From Trichosporon coremiiforme (lineage: Eukaryota > Basidiomycota > Tremellomycetes > Trichosporonales > Trichosporonaceae): a DNA stretch of 64,000 bases. Location: the NCBI GenBank assembly GCA_039545355.1, contig BCJJ01000007.1, positions 1,302,001-1,366,000 on the forward strand, in the 5' to 3' direction. The notes beneath the pieces are model-generated. The model worked only from the letters and a program-made list of their open reading frames with translations. It ran no database searches and was not told the DNA's origin. The translations under genes and the position numbers were made by a program. Of the stretch, positions 35,705 to 45,352 are shown in pieces; positions within the stretch are counted from its first letter, which is position 1, and the number at the start of each line of letters is the position of its first letter.

Positions 35705-35714
35705 NNNNNNNNNN
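35705..35714. other. Assembly gap (10 N)
   Basis: Ten ambiguous bases immediately upstream of ADE6. The true length of the missing sequence is unknown; it may hide ADE6 leader sequence or a first exon. Confidence 0.99.
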
Positions 35715-36312
35715 GGGGTGGTGAGTGGGAGACGGTTGTCCCGGGGGTGGGGAGGAAGGAGATACCAAACCAACGTTCGACCTAGGTGCTGCTCTTCAGC
35801 TTCCTCTGGAAATCTTGGGAGTCGGCGGTTAGTGTATGGTACCTGTGTTCCGGCGAAAAATCAGGGTTACGTAACTGGTCTTCGAGTCAAATCTTACGCC
35901 ACCATGAGTGTTTTTCACCGCGTTCAGCCGTGTCCAACTCGTTTAGAGCCCGATTTCGCGGGCACTTCAAAGCGGGGTATTAGACTGCCCCACGTGGAGT
36001 GTATGGAGGACCCGGGTGCGATTAGGAAGCCACACAAGGGTCGATTAGGCTTCTCACACCTGCCGCCGGGGGTGGGCGGAGCGGACCCAAGTTTGCGTTC
36101 CAGACAGCGCCCAGCGCCCAGGCGGTGCGACGTGCGACCGCTTCTGTCGTCCCTGACGGACTCATCTTTGCTGTCCGCCTGTCTCCTCACGTGGCTGTCT
36201 GTCGGGTGTCGCAGTGAAGCTCCCGCGTCATCGTCGCGCTGGTCCGTGGGTCTGGGACTGGTCACTCGACAACAATAACAACAACTATCTACGCCTAATC
36301 TCGCCAGCAACC
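35715..36312. promoter_or_regulatory. Divergent promoter region ADE6/ARL5-type gene
   Basis: About 600 bp between two divergently transcribed genes, interrupted by the gap. A TATA-like element is not obvious. No protein frame here is supported. Confidence 0.5.
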
Positions 36313-37278
36313 ATGGGACGTGAGTTGGCATGTTTGTTCTGTAACTGATCCCAGTCACATTCTCCAGTCTCTGGTCCCGCCTCTTCGCAAAGCGCGAGAC
36401 GAAAGTGCTCATCCTCGGTCTCGACAATGCGGGAAAGGTGAGTGTGAACTGCATGCAGCGAGGCCGCGACAGCGGTCGAGCGGGCGGTGGGAGAGGGTTG
36501 GTGGCCAGGACCGTCCTCATGCGATTCCTTCGTGGTCTCTGGCGACCAGGGTAGGAAAATCAAGACGGCAGTAATGCAGCTGATCCTGCACGTGTGATGA
36601 GCTGACACCCAGTCCACGATCCTGTACCGCATCACGATGGGCGCCGTCGTCGCCTCTGCGCCAACAGTAGGCTCCAACTCGGAGATCTACGACTACAAGG
36701 GTGTCCGGTTCGGTCTCGTCGACCTGGGAGGGCAGAGCAGCCTGCGCTCAGCCTGGAGCCAGTACTTTGCCGATACGGCGGCGATCATTCTCGTCATTGA
36801 CTCGAACGACAGCGCGCGGTTGGGACTGGCCAAGGCCGAGCTGCAAAAGCTGGTCAAGAATGAGGTGAGTGCGAGCGAGGGAGCGAAGCGACCGAGCCAT
36901 GGGCCGAGCGCACGCCGAGCGGAGCGAGGTGTGTGAAGCGTGCGAAGCATGCGAAGCGGCGAGGAGCGGAGAGGTGAAGGAGGGGAGCGACCGAGTCTCT
37001 TGTTCCACCCCCTGGCTACTCCGCAGTGCACTATCCAGCTTCTTGAAAAGATTCAGCTGACAGCACAGGAACTCAAATCCGCCCTCCTCCTCGTACTGGC
37101 GAACAAGCAAGACCTGCCCGAACAAGCCGGCCGGTTGACGCCCGCGCAAGTCTCCGAGGGACTGGGACTGACGGACCTGCGCGAGCGCGAGTGGCAGATC
37201 ATGGGCTGTTCCGCGCTCACTGGGGACGGGCTGATGGAGGGCATGGACTGGCTCGTGAACAAGCTTACGGCGAAGTAG
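36313..37278 (+). CDS. ARL5-type ADP-ribosylation-factor-like GTPase
   Basis: Four exons (36313-36319, 36355-36437, 36613-36864, 37069-37278) encode 183 residues; introns are 35, 175 and 204 nt with GTGAGT donors and CTGAC branch sites. The protein begins MGLTFSSLW, with Gly2 and Ser6 suitable for N-myristoylation. It has the P-loop GLDNAGKS (24-31), switch 1 TVGSN, switch 2 DLGGQ, NKQD and the CSALTGDG G5 loop. The segments SNSEIYDY, GGQSSLRSAW and the ELKSALLLVLANKQD region match ARL5 better than ARL1, and length is close to human ARL5 (179). Known ARL5 proteins act at the trans-Golgi in endosome-to-Golgi traffic; that role is inferred. The usual Trp before the DLGGQ motif is Val here. An in-frame alternative acceptor at 37026 would add 14 residues before EELKS; the shorter form was chosen because it keeps family spacing. 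Confidence 0.88.
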
Positions 37279-38077
37279 ACGCGGAGCTGAGACGCCGACG
37301 GCGTGGGTGCGGCTGGCGCGGCTGGCTGGGGTTGCGAGAGAGGAGGCTGGGACGGAATAGAGCAGGGAGGCTCGGAGACAGCGACAAACGGCACCGCAGG
37401 AGGCAAGGAGCTGGGGCGCTCTCTGGTGGACTGGAGAGCTGCAAAGCACGGAGAGGGCGGCGCGGATAGCGAGCTGGCGAGCTGGACAGTGTCATGCCTA
37501 GAGGTGCAGAGACCGAGACATGCCCCAGATCTGGCGAAGCGCGAAGCACATATCGTGGCTGACGTGGGGGTTGCCTCTTTGTCCGCCCCGCCCTTGTCGC
37601 CCTCAGTCAGATACCGACACGCTGCAAATCCCTCGCCGTGCTCCGCTGCCTGCCCTGACTCGCTATCCGCCGCTCGCCGCCCCTCGCTCATCGCTTGCCA
37701 CTCGCCGCTTGCCACTCGTCGCTCCCTACTCGCCGCTCACACCCGTAGGAGGAACAATATAGACATACGGATACCCAAAGGTTTTGCATACAATGTACAA
37801 AAGTTTACTTCTTCCTTGCCTTCTTCTCGTCGTTATCGTTTATCTATAAGAGGCGCAAAAATGGGGCGCGGATTATCTACTGCACAGAGGGTGCTTTGCT
37901 AGGTTTATAGTCGAGCCAAGTCGAGTCGATACTCGTCAAGCTCCGTGCGTCATGAGTCCGCGAGCGCTCGGTGGAGCCGGAGCCGAGAGCCGAATCGCCA
38001 GAACGTCGCGGCGTCGAGCGTATCGGACACCCAAGTTAGGAGCAGCGGGAGCTAGGTGAGGGGACGAGGCACGGGTC
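37279..38077. other. Intergenic region between convergent genes
   Basis: About 800 bp between the ARL5-type gene and the unknown minus-strand gene. It contains many GCTCGC/CGCTTGCC-like short repeats around 37660-37740. No gene is supported. Confidence 0.5.
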
Positions 38078-38836
38078 TTAGTGCCTTACGACCTCGGCAT
38101 AAGCCAACCCCTGCATCCCACTCGCAATGGGCTCCTTGACGACCTCGAGCTCAAGATCGCCAACCATGCCATCCTCGACATCGACGTACTCCCACTCCTC
38201 GTCCTCGGTCGGCTCGAGTTTGGGCGTGACGGGTTCGCCCCAGGACCAGAAACGTCGGGGACTGCCTGAAATCGTGGAGGTGACACTGGTTCCCGTTGAA
38301 TCGAGGGGTGGCGTCGTCCCTGCTCCCGCCGCGCCATCTGGTCCGCCTGCTGTGTCTCGAGCACTGGCGCCGCTCGTGGTGGGGACGAGACGAGGGCTAC
38401 GCTGCTTCGGCGATCGAGACGGGGAGGACCGACGGGCCGCCTCGCTCGGCGTAGGCATGGAGGGCACGCGGGGCGTGTCCGTGCTCGCGTCCTTGTCATC
38501 TAGCGCCACCACCTCCGGCCGCGGCACCACATCATACCCCAGTCCCTGTGCCGTTCCAGAGCGGGGCGGGCGGCCTTTGCCGCTGTGGGCTTCGATGAGA
38601 GTAGCGAGGGGGATTTCGCGTTCCCGCATTGGTGTCGAGGGACGAGAGGACGCGGGCGAGGCGCGGCGCACGATCTGGGCTAGCCTTACGCCCGAGGTCG
38701 AGGCTGTGGTCGGTGCCGACTGCGGCAGGAGGGCCATCTCGGCGCGCACGTCCTCGACGTATAGGAGCGAGGGGGAGGCGGAGGAGCGGCGGACGTGGTA
38801 GCCCGAGACGCGGACGGAGCGGGGTGGGAGAGGCAT
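38078..38836 (-). CDS. Unknown Ser/Pro-rich acidic-tail protein
   Basis: A 252-residue open frame without introns. I do not recognise it. It opens MPLPPRSVRVSGYHVRR, continues through a Ser/Pro/Arg-rich middle (about residues 55-190) that looks disordered and has many SP and TP sites, and ends in a better-ordered segment with SPRRFWSWGEP, an acidic EDEEWEYVDVED stretch and a LAYAEVVRH terminus. The aromatic and acidic C-terminal block looks like the part most likely to be conserved, perhaps a short interaction motif. No membrane segment or signal peptide is seen. The neighbour upstream is the C78 peptidase gene, in the same orientation. The clean start and codon bias like its neighbours support a real gene. 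Confidence 0.6.
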   Translation of the reverse strand: MPLPPRSVRVSGYHVRRSSASPSLLYVEDVRAEMALLPQSAPTTASTSGVRLAQIVRRASPASSRPSTPMREREIPLATLIEAHSGKGRPPRSGTAQGLGYDVVPRPEVVALDDKDASTDTPRVPSMPTPSEAARRSSPSRSPKQRSPRLVPTTSGASARDTAGGPDGAAGAGTTPPLDSTGTSVTSTISGSPRRFWSWGEPVTPKLEPTEDEEWEYVDVEDGMVGDLELEVVKEPIASGMQGLAYAEVVRH

Positions 38837-39666
38837 GGTGGTCCTGGCGGTGAGGCGGGGGTGAGTTGAGGAGGTGGTGGGCCGGATTGTCTGGCTGAGG
38901 GTTGCGAGACAAGTACGATGGCAAGAAGGAAGTAAGATGTGCTGGCGGAGGGGAGAAGCGTGAAGTGCAAGCGTGCAAGGGAAGCAAGGCGTGAGTGGAT
39001 AGGGGAGTCCTTGCAGTAACGTTCGAAACGCAGGACACCGAGCAGGTCCTCTGGTTCAGAGGGGTGGGTGGGTGGGTGGCAACAGTCACGGTCGATCACG
39101 ACAGGCGCGTCACGGCGGCAAGTGGATTTGGCCGGTCCGGTACGGATTACACTAGGTGACGGGAAGTTGGTGGATGCGATGGATTATGCGCGAGTGAAGT
39201 AGTCTAGAAGAAGACGATGCATGGGTGAGTGGGACGGGGCGATATAAGACTCGCGGTAGGCGATAGCTTGCATGGCTGCATGGCAACGGTGCGACGGTGC
39301 GACCCACGTCATGAAGCGTGGGTGTGGGTGCTGTCGGAATGGATAAACAACACGTCCGATCGGGGGTCATCGAGTCGACTAGCCGAGCATCCGAGCTGGG
39401 AAGAGCCTTATCGGAGCGCCGGGTGAGGAACCGGCGAATGGGGCCGGTTGTTGATTGCCGCATTCGAACGTTCATTCCATCCCCTTTGCCACCCGAGAGT
39501 CAGCTCTCACGTCCACCCCAGGTCCCAGGACCTACCCCTTCTATGCCCACCCCAAAGCAAAGAAACCGAGCCAACCGAGCCGATAGCGACTGAGTCCCAT
39601 GTCGACATACCCCCATGCATCCACAGAATGACGCGACACGCTCTGCCTATCTAACCCCCGTGCCTG
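38837..39666. other. Intergenic region
   Basis: About 830 bp between the unknown gene and the C78 peptidase gene, both on the minus strand. A CACCC-type repeat (GGGTGGGTGGGTGG at 39061-39077 area) lies in the probable promoter. Nothing else is supported. Confidence 0.5.
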
Positions 39667-41551
39667 TCAGTCCAGGTCCACAGCGTCCACAGCAGTGCAC
39701 GTAGGGTGCTTGCGCTTCGCACTCTCCCCAGCCGAGATGCGGCCCCCACTCAACGCCAGGATCTGGTACTGGTTGTGTCCGCTCCAACGCGTGAGATTCA
39801 CCCGGAACACGTTCAGTCCGCTCCCCATCGCGCTCACCTTCTGCCCCGCCTTCGCGACCTTGCTCACGACCTTGCGCCGCACCCATCCGTCTGCCGTCAC
39901 CTCGTCCGAGTCGCTGGGTGCTGCGGCGTCTGCGCCTTCCAGCACGTCATCGGGAGACTCGGTCGACGCAGAGGGCCGTGCAAATTGCGCGTTCCGGGCT
40001 GCATCAATGCCTGCAGCACGGATGTCCTTGGGCACAGTCCTGATGTCAGCTGTGTTCAGAGATGAAAAAGCTCACTTGGCTGGGTCCAGTATCAGCAGCG
40101 TTATCTCGCCCTTGCGTTCCTCATACCCGACGATCGTGCGCGAGTGTCCGGCGTGCTGAGGTCAGCTGGTGCACAATGAAGGGAGCTTACCTGGAGGATA
40201 AGGGGGAGATATGACGTGACACGCAGTCCCGGAGTGGATCCGTCGTATTCGGCAGCTTCGTCCTGTCGTCAGGTCCCGCGAAGGTCTTGTGCACCTACAA
40301 AGTATCGCTTGACCCACAGCCCGAGCACCTGGTGCGTCGGTTGCGGGTTCGGGTAGTCGCGGTCTTCTGGTTTGCGGAAGTCGACTGAGGGTCAGTTCTG
40401 AAGCGACAGTAAACTCACCCAGCCTGGTGTCGATGCAGAGGTAGGAGAACATGGCATAGAGGTCTGGCGTCAGCTTTCTTAGCCTTCATGAAAGCTCACC
40501 AGACGTGCCGATCCATTTGCTCGTGCCGACAAGCTTGCCCTTGAGCTGTTGCTTGCCGTGCGGATCGAAGCCGGCGCGCCACGCGTCCTCGATCCACTGC
40601 TGAATCGTGCGGACGCCGGGCTCCGTTTTCTCCCACTCGCCCTCGCATCCCGCAAGCCGCAGCGCCGCAATCGCCATAAGCGCATTACGATATCCGCACC
40701 CCCAAGCTGATGTCAGCTATGGTTACCGCCAGCGAGCTCACTGCCGTCGAATCCCCAAGCGCCCTTGATGTGCACGGCCTGCTGGACTGTGACGCCGTTG
40801 CACTTGCGGTCTTGAGCGATGAGCTGGCGCATGACGGGCATGACGCCGGGAGAGAAGTTCGGCGGCACACTGCCCGCGTCGAGTCGGCCCGTCACTGGAT
40901 CCCACCTGTTGTCAGAACGGTTGATCACACCGAGGGTCAGAACAGTTGATCACACCGAGGGTCAGAACGGTTGATCACACCGAGGGCTCAACCTACCACT
41001 TATCCCTCTGCTTCGCCTTGCCTGACCGGTTTGCAAACGCCGCTGCATCCCACACCCCGTTCTTGCGGTGTTTCCTTGCGCCAGTCTGGTTCGGGTCCGG
41101 CCCTTCATGGCCGAAATCGGGGAAGTCTTCCTCCGAGCTGTAGTCGTAGTTGTCCGGGTTGTCGAGCCCCCGCTCACCTTCGTCGCGCTGCACTGTCGGA
41201 GCATCGAGGTCATCACCATCTGTGTGTTAGTTTACGATGAAAAGTGCGCACTTACCGAGACAAGCGGTCACATGAGCGTTCGTCGCGGCATCGCCGAGGT
41301 GGTCGAGTGACTTGCCGCACACGAAGCAAGGCGGTTTCGCAGGAGCTCTGCTGTCAGCTCAACCCCCTTGAAGTATCAGCTCACTTGCTGCCGATGTACT
41401 CGATCGAGTCATCCGAGTCGTTGGCGCCATTACTCAAGCGCTTCGCACCGGCGGCAGACGTCTCGGGCTCGTCGAAGTGTGCGTTGACGTGATGCTCGAA
41501 CGCGACTTCGTCAGCATCGACGTTCTGCTCGCACACGGGGCAGGTGGGCAT
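39667..41551 (-). CDS. Zinc-finger C78-family cysteine peptidase (ZUP1/UfSP class)
   Basis: Ten exons (41551-41385, 41347-41256, 41219-40997, 40905-40742, 40706-40500, 40463-40419, 40384-40299, 40262-40191, 40155-40076, 40039-39667) join in frame into 502 residues; introns are 33-91 nt. The N-terminus has a C2H2 finger beginning MPTCPVCEQNV with His at 24 or 25 and 29... a second Cys-rich finger follows (CFVCGKSLD, then HVTAC). The catalytic domain shows the C78 signatures: WGCGYRN (nucleophile Cys), IQQWIEDAWRAGFDP, KLVGTSKWIGTSD, LQHAGHSRTIVGYE (catalytic His), LLILDP (catalytic Asp) and NQYQILALSGG near the end. Animal ZUP1 is a K63-chain-specific deubiquitinase linked to genome stability, while UfSP1/2 cleave UFM1; S. 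pombe Mug105 is the closest named fungal type. The double finger plus C78 layout favours a ubiquitin-directed enzyme. Divergent from MIM1-like gene. Confidence 0.88.
40911..40985. repeat. 25-bp tandem repeat inside C78 intron 3
   Basis: Three contiguous 25-bp copies beginning GTCAGAACGGTTGATCACAC on the plus strand; the middle copy has one change. They fill most of the 91-nt third intron of the C78 peptidase gene, and each copy, read on the coding strand, ends in TTCTGAC, a good branch-site match. Confidence 0.92.
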
Positions 41552-42330
41552 GGCGAAGAGTGCTGTTGAGGGGGGGAAGATCGAAAGCGAGAAAGGAGGG
41601 AAGGTCGGAGTTGACTGGGTTATGCAGGGCGCCGCCGATCCCCCCGTCGCTGTGCTGAAGGAATGGCAGATCTGAGAGCGCTGATCGGTTCAGTCATCGC
41701 TGTCCATTGTTCTTGGCTGTACCTTTGGAATCAATGTGGTTGCTGGAAGAGTTGCTGGAAGAGTACTTGATGCATTCTCTGGTCCACGGCGGTGTTGTAC
41801 TGTTGCTAAGAGTTGGGTGTCGAGCGCAAGATGTCAACAAAAGTTGGCTCGATGTCTGAGCGGCGATGGCTGGTGCAGGCGACAACCCTCGTCATATCGC
41901 CTGTTGTGCCTGCACGTGGCCAGTTCTCCCACGAATGTCGCCTCCACCCCGCATTCCAGAAGCGTCAGCGCCTTCTGATTGCGCCTTCAGCCGCAAGAGA
42001 AGAGCATGCATGCCATCTCGTGGTGGGCGCGCTTGATGCGTCCCGTCGTTGGAGCGCGTTCTCGTCGTCGAGAAGGAGAAGCAAGCATGCAACAGTCAGG
42101 TGACGCGGAACAGCAGCATGTCGCAAGCGGGAAGCCGCATGCTCTATGGCTGGCTGGCTGGCTGGCCACTGGGCGGCAATCGGTTGCGTGATGCGTTTGA
42201 ATCCATCGGGCCAGGGTACCGAGCCGTCATTAGGCGTCACGAGTTGAGGAGACGGGCACTCACGTCGATCCAAATTACCGCGACATCCACCTTTCCTCTC
42301 TCCATCACACTTTGAATTGACCATATCGCC
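41552..42330. promoter_or_regulatory. Divergent promoter region C78 peptidase/MIM1-like
   Basis: About 780 bp between two divergently transcribed genes. A GGCTGGCTGGCTGGC run lies near 42150. No protein frame is supported. Confidence 0.5.
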
Positions 42331-43327
42331 ATGTCCGACGAACTCGGTGTACGTCCCCTATCCAGCTTAAAGGCTCTTGACGTTAGCTAACTTGCAGGCC
42401 GTTTTCTCCAGCTCGTTCTCGATGCCGGCCGCGGAGGCGTCCATCCCCGCCCCCGCCTCTGCGGACCCGACACCTCTCGACGTCTCCGAGGCCGTCGCTG
42501 AGGCCGAGGCCGAGGAGTCCGGTGACGGACCCGACTGGAAGCCCGAGTACGAGGCGAACCTGGCGCGCTGGCGGGCGGAGGCCGACGTTGCGCGTGCCAA
42601 CGCCGAGGCGACGCGGGAGCGTATCGCCGCCGAGCGGGCCGCCGAGGCCAAGCCGGGAGCCGACGCCGAGGCGTCGCAGAAGAAGCAGGAGAAGGAGAAG
42701 CTCGAGGCCGAGGAGCGTGCGCGCCGCCTTGCCGCCGCTCTCGAGGACAACAGCACGAGCGCATCGAGCAGCAAGATCATCCAACCCGCCGGAGAGAACA
42801 AGAAGCTGAAGGAGGCGTGGGAGCACGTCTCTACGCCGCGGGGCGCGCCTGGCCCCCTCGCCTCTGGTCTTACCTCGGGATCCGCGCCGACGACCTCGGC
42901 TCCCCCCAGCACGAGCTGGGAGGAGGTCTCCGCCCCCTCGGGCCCGCAGTCGAGCGACACGAGCAGCGATAACCTCCCCTCCAAGCGCACGACCGAGAAG
43001 GCCTTCGAGGACACGACCGGCATGCCTGTCGTCTCCTCTGCCAGCGCTTCGACCACGAACCCTAGCGTGCCCCAGCCCTCGCTCACGCTGAGCATCTTCA
43101 CGCGCCCTGGCTCCCTCACCGTCAGCCGCGTCATCTCCGCGCTCGGCATCAACCTCGTCCTCCCCTTTATCAACGGCGTATTCCTCGGTCTGGGAGAAAT
43201 CTTCGCCCGCGAGGCCGTGCGTTTCGGCCGCATCTGGTGGCGCGAGAAGAAGTCTGGCGATGCTGAGAAGGGATGGACCGGCGGACGGGGCACGGCCGGC
43301 GTCGGCCTCAGCGGTGCTGGATTCTAA
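42331..43327 (+). CDS. MIM1/TOM13-like mitochondrial outer-membrane insertase
   Basis: Two exons (42331-42348, 42398-43327) joined across a 49-nt intron with a GCTAAC branch site encode 315 residues. The C-terminal segment at about 245-285, LTVSRVISALGINLVLPFIN followed by GVFLGLGEIFAREAVRFG, matches the single conserved hydrophobic block of fungal Mim1 (Tom13 family), which inserts alpha-helical proteins into the mitochondrial outer membrane and supports TOM assembly. The remaining N-terminal 240 residues are low-complexity: an Ala/Glu-rich helical, coiled-coil-like part (about 50-120), then Ser/Thr/Pro-rich linker. Yeast Mim1 is only about 113 residues, so this protein carries a very long cytosolic extension. 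The start is the first ATG, with six codons in exon 1. It converges on the AMACR gene, 157 bp apart. Confidence 0.85.
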
Positions 43328-43484
43328 AATGTTTATCGTAGGGGTTGGGATCATCAAGACGTAGTTGTTGTTCGCACCGATCTGTCAGGAAGCAGAGAAG
43401 TCACCATTTTTGAGTATGCACACACATCTTAGCCTAGCAAGAAGACTAGATACATAGGTTAGACTATTGAACTACGATCCGCGA

Positions 43485-44712
43485 CTACAGCTTGGCGCCC
43501 TTCTTCACCTGGTAGCCGCCGTTAACCTCCTCCCACTGGGTTCCCTTGTCCCAACCGAGCCAGCTCTTGATCGCCTCCGGTCCGCCCTCGCCGGGCGTGA
43601 GCGAGTTGCCCTTGTATCCGGCACCCTTGACACCGGGTCCCTGTCCCTTTGCGGGGTCTCCGTTGGCTCCAGGCGTGACGGCCAGGAGCGGCGTGTCGCG
43701 GAGCGTGACAATGGGCCGCTGGTCGCCCTCGGGCTGTCCCTCGAGCTCGCTATACTCGAGGACAGGCGTCACACAAGCGTCCGTGCCATCAAAGATCTTC
43801 TCCCACTCGGCGCGCGTCTTGCTCTTGAACACATCCGTCATCTGCTGGCGCAGCGTGTCCCACTCGTCGAGGTTCTGCTGCCTTCTGGTCCAGGAGGGGT
43901 TGAGACCGGTACCACGGATCATCTCGCGGAAGAACTGCGGCTCAAGCGAGCCAACAGCGACGTACTTGCCGTCCTTGGTCTCATACGTGTCGTAGAACGG
44001 GCACCCGCCGTCCAGCATGTTCGTGCCCCTTGGGCCGGCACCGAGGGGCGTCTTCTGCCCCATCCTCGGCATGCTCGACAGGTACCCTGCTCCATCGACC
44101 ATGTTGGCCTCGACGACCTGGCCCTTCCCACTGACACCCCTTGACAAGAGAGCGAGCAGAATGCCCTGAAACAGCACGGCGCCGCCGCCTGCAAAGTCGC
44201 CCAGAATGTTGGTCGGCGGGTGCGGCTTGTCGCCCGCGCGGCCGAGCATGGAGAGCACGCCCGAGACGGCGAGGTAATTGATGTCGTGTCCCGCCATGGC
44301 GGAGTACTTCCCGTCGCGCCTGAATCCCGTCATGCGCGCGTAGATCAGCTTCGGGTTCGCCTCCAGCAGCGGCTTGGGTCCCAATCCCAGCTTCTCGAGC
44401 ACACCCGGGCGGAAGGGGTCGATGAGCACGTCGGCGCGCTCCGCAAGCTTCCTAACTAGCGCGACGCCCGCGGGCTGCTTCAGGTCGACGACTACAGATT
44501 GCTTGTGACGCGCCAGCATGTCCTTTGTCGGCACGGCTGCGGCGGCGGGGGACGCGCGGTCAACGCGGAGCACACTGGCTCCGGCGTCGGCCAGGAGCAT
44601 ACCAGCGAACGGGCCTGGGCGTTAGCTAAAGAGGGCGAAAAGAAAGCTTACCGGGAGCCAAGCCTGCAAACTCGAGCACCTTCAGACCGGTCAGAGCTGG
44701 TGTCGTCGACAT
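43485..44712 (-). CDS. Alpha-methylacyl-CoA racemase (CoA-transferase family III)
   Basis: Two exons (44712-44652, 44614-43485) across a 37-nt intron encode 396 residues, close to the family's 380-390. The N-terminus LTGLKVLEFAGLAPGPFAGM and VLRVDRA form the CoA-binding Rossmann-like start; AGHDINYLAVSG supplies the catalytic His, ILGDFAGGG the Asp and SLEPQFF the Glu seen in characterised AMACR/MCR enzymes. The reaction interconverts 2R- and 2S-methyl-branched acyl-CoAs so that they can enter beta-oxidation. The last residues, AKL, are a peroxisomal PTS1 signal, which fits peroxisomal oxidation of branched fatty acids. Exon 1 was added because it completes the conserved GLKVLEFAG start; the second exon alone would begin too late. 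It is divergent from the MHYT gene and convergent with MIM1-like. Confidence 0.92.
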
Positions 44713-45352
44713 GGTGGTTGTGGATGAGGTGGAAGTCGAGGAAAGCGCGGAAGACACCAAGCTAGTGGGCAGAAATCTGGGCGCGTGATAGAGCTCGCTA
44801 GCTCCGATCTCCCTAGCTCTTCGATCTTTCCTTGGCTCCGACCAGCCTAGCCCTTTGACAACGCTACTGCGGCGCCAGTGAACCGACAGCGATCACGGCA
44901 GTTTCCGCTGTCACCAGTAACTCACATCTCGCGGCTGGCTTCTTCTTCACATACAGACCAACCCCAAGCCGAAGGCGCCGTCAAACTGTTGCCATCAGCC
45001 GACTCCGCCCTTTATTCACTCAATCCGCACGCCTACGCGCCGCGCAATAACACAACACTGTTTCGTAAGTCATTTCGGACCTGGTGGCGTTCATACCCTG
45101 CCCGGTCACCGTTCTCTACCCTGGCGTTCCTCAGCCACACTGTCTCTCTCCTTTGCGACCACATACCAGCGTGGACCTGCGCCCAGCACATGCCGGCGCC
45201 AGCCAGTGCGCGGCAGCGTCTTTGTTGCAACGCTCCAAATCTTCGGATCTCCATGACTCTCTTGACTGACACATAGCATTTCTCCACACAATCCCAACGC
45301 TCCGCTGAGGCACCCCTATCCCGACCGCGAGCGTCAAGCTTGCAACGGCGCC
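44713..45352. promoter_or_regulatory. Divergent promoter region AMACR/MHYT gene
   Basis: 640 bp between divergent genes. No separate gene is supported and no clear TATA element was seen. Confidence 0.5.

Noticed and set aside
31576..35724. A 1382-codon open frame on the plus strand covering all of ADE6
   Set aside because: It is antisense to ADE6. It stays open because the GC-rich ADE6 gene hardly uses TTA, CTA and TCA codons, which would give stops on the other strand in this frame. Its sequence is repetitive Gly/Val/Glu/Leu-rich and matches nothing.
37027..37068. Fourteen extra residues in the ARL5-type protein from an upstream acceptor
   Set aside because: In frame and possible, but it breaks the constant spacing between the alpha-3 helix and NKQD seen in ARF-like proteins, and the later acceptor has a good CTGAC branch site.
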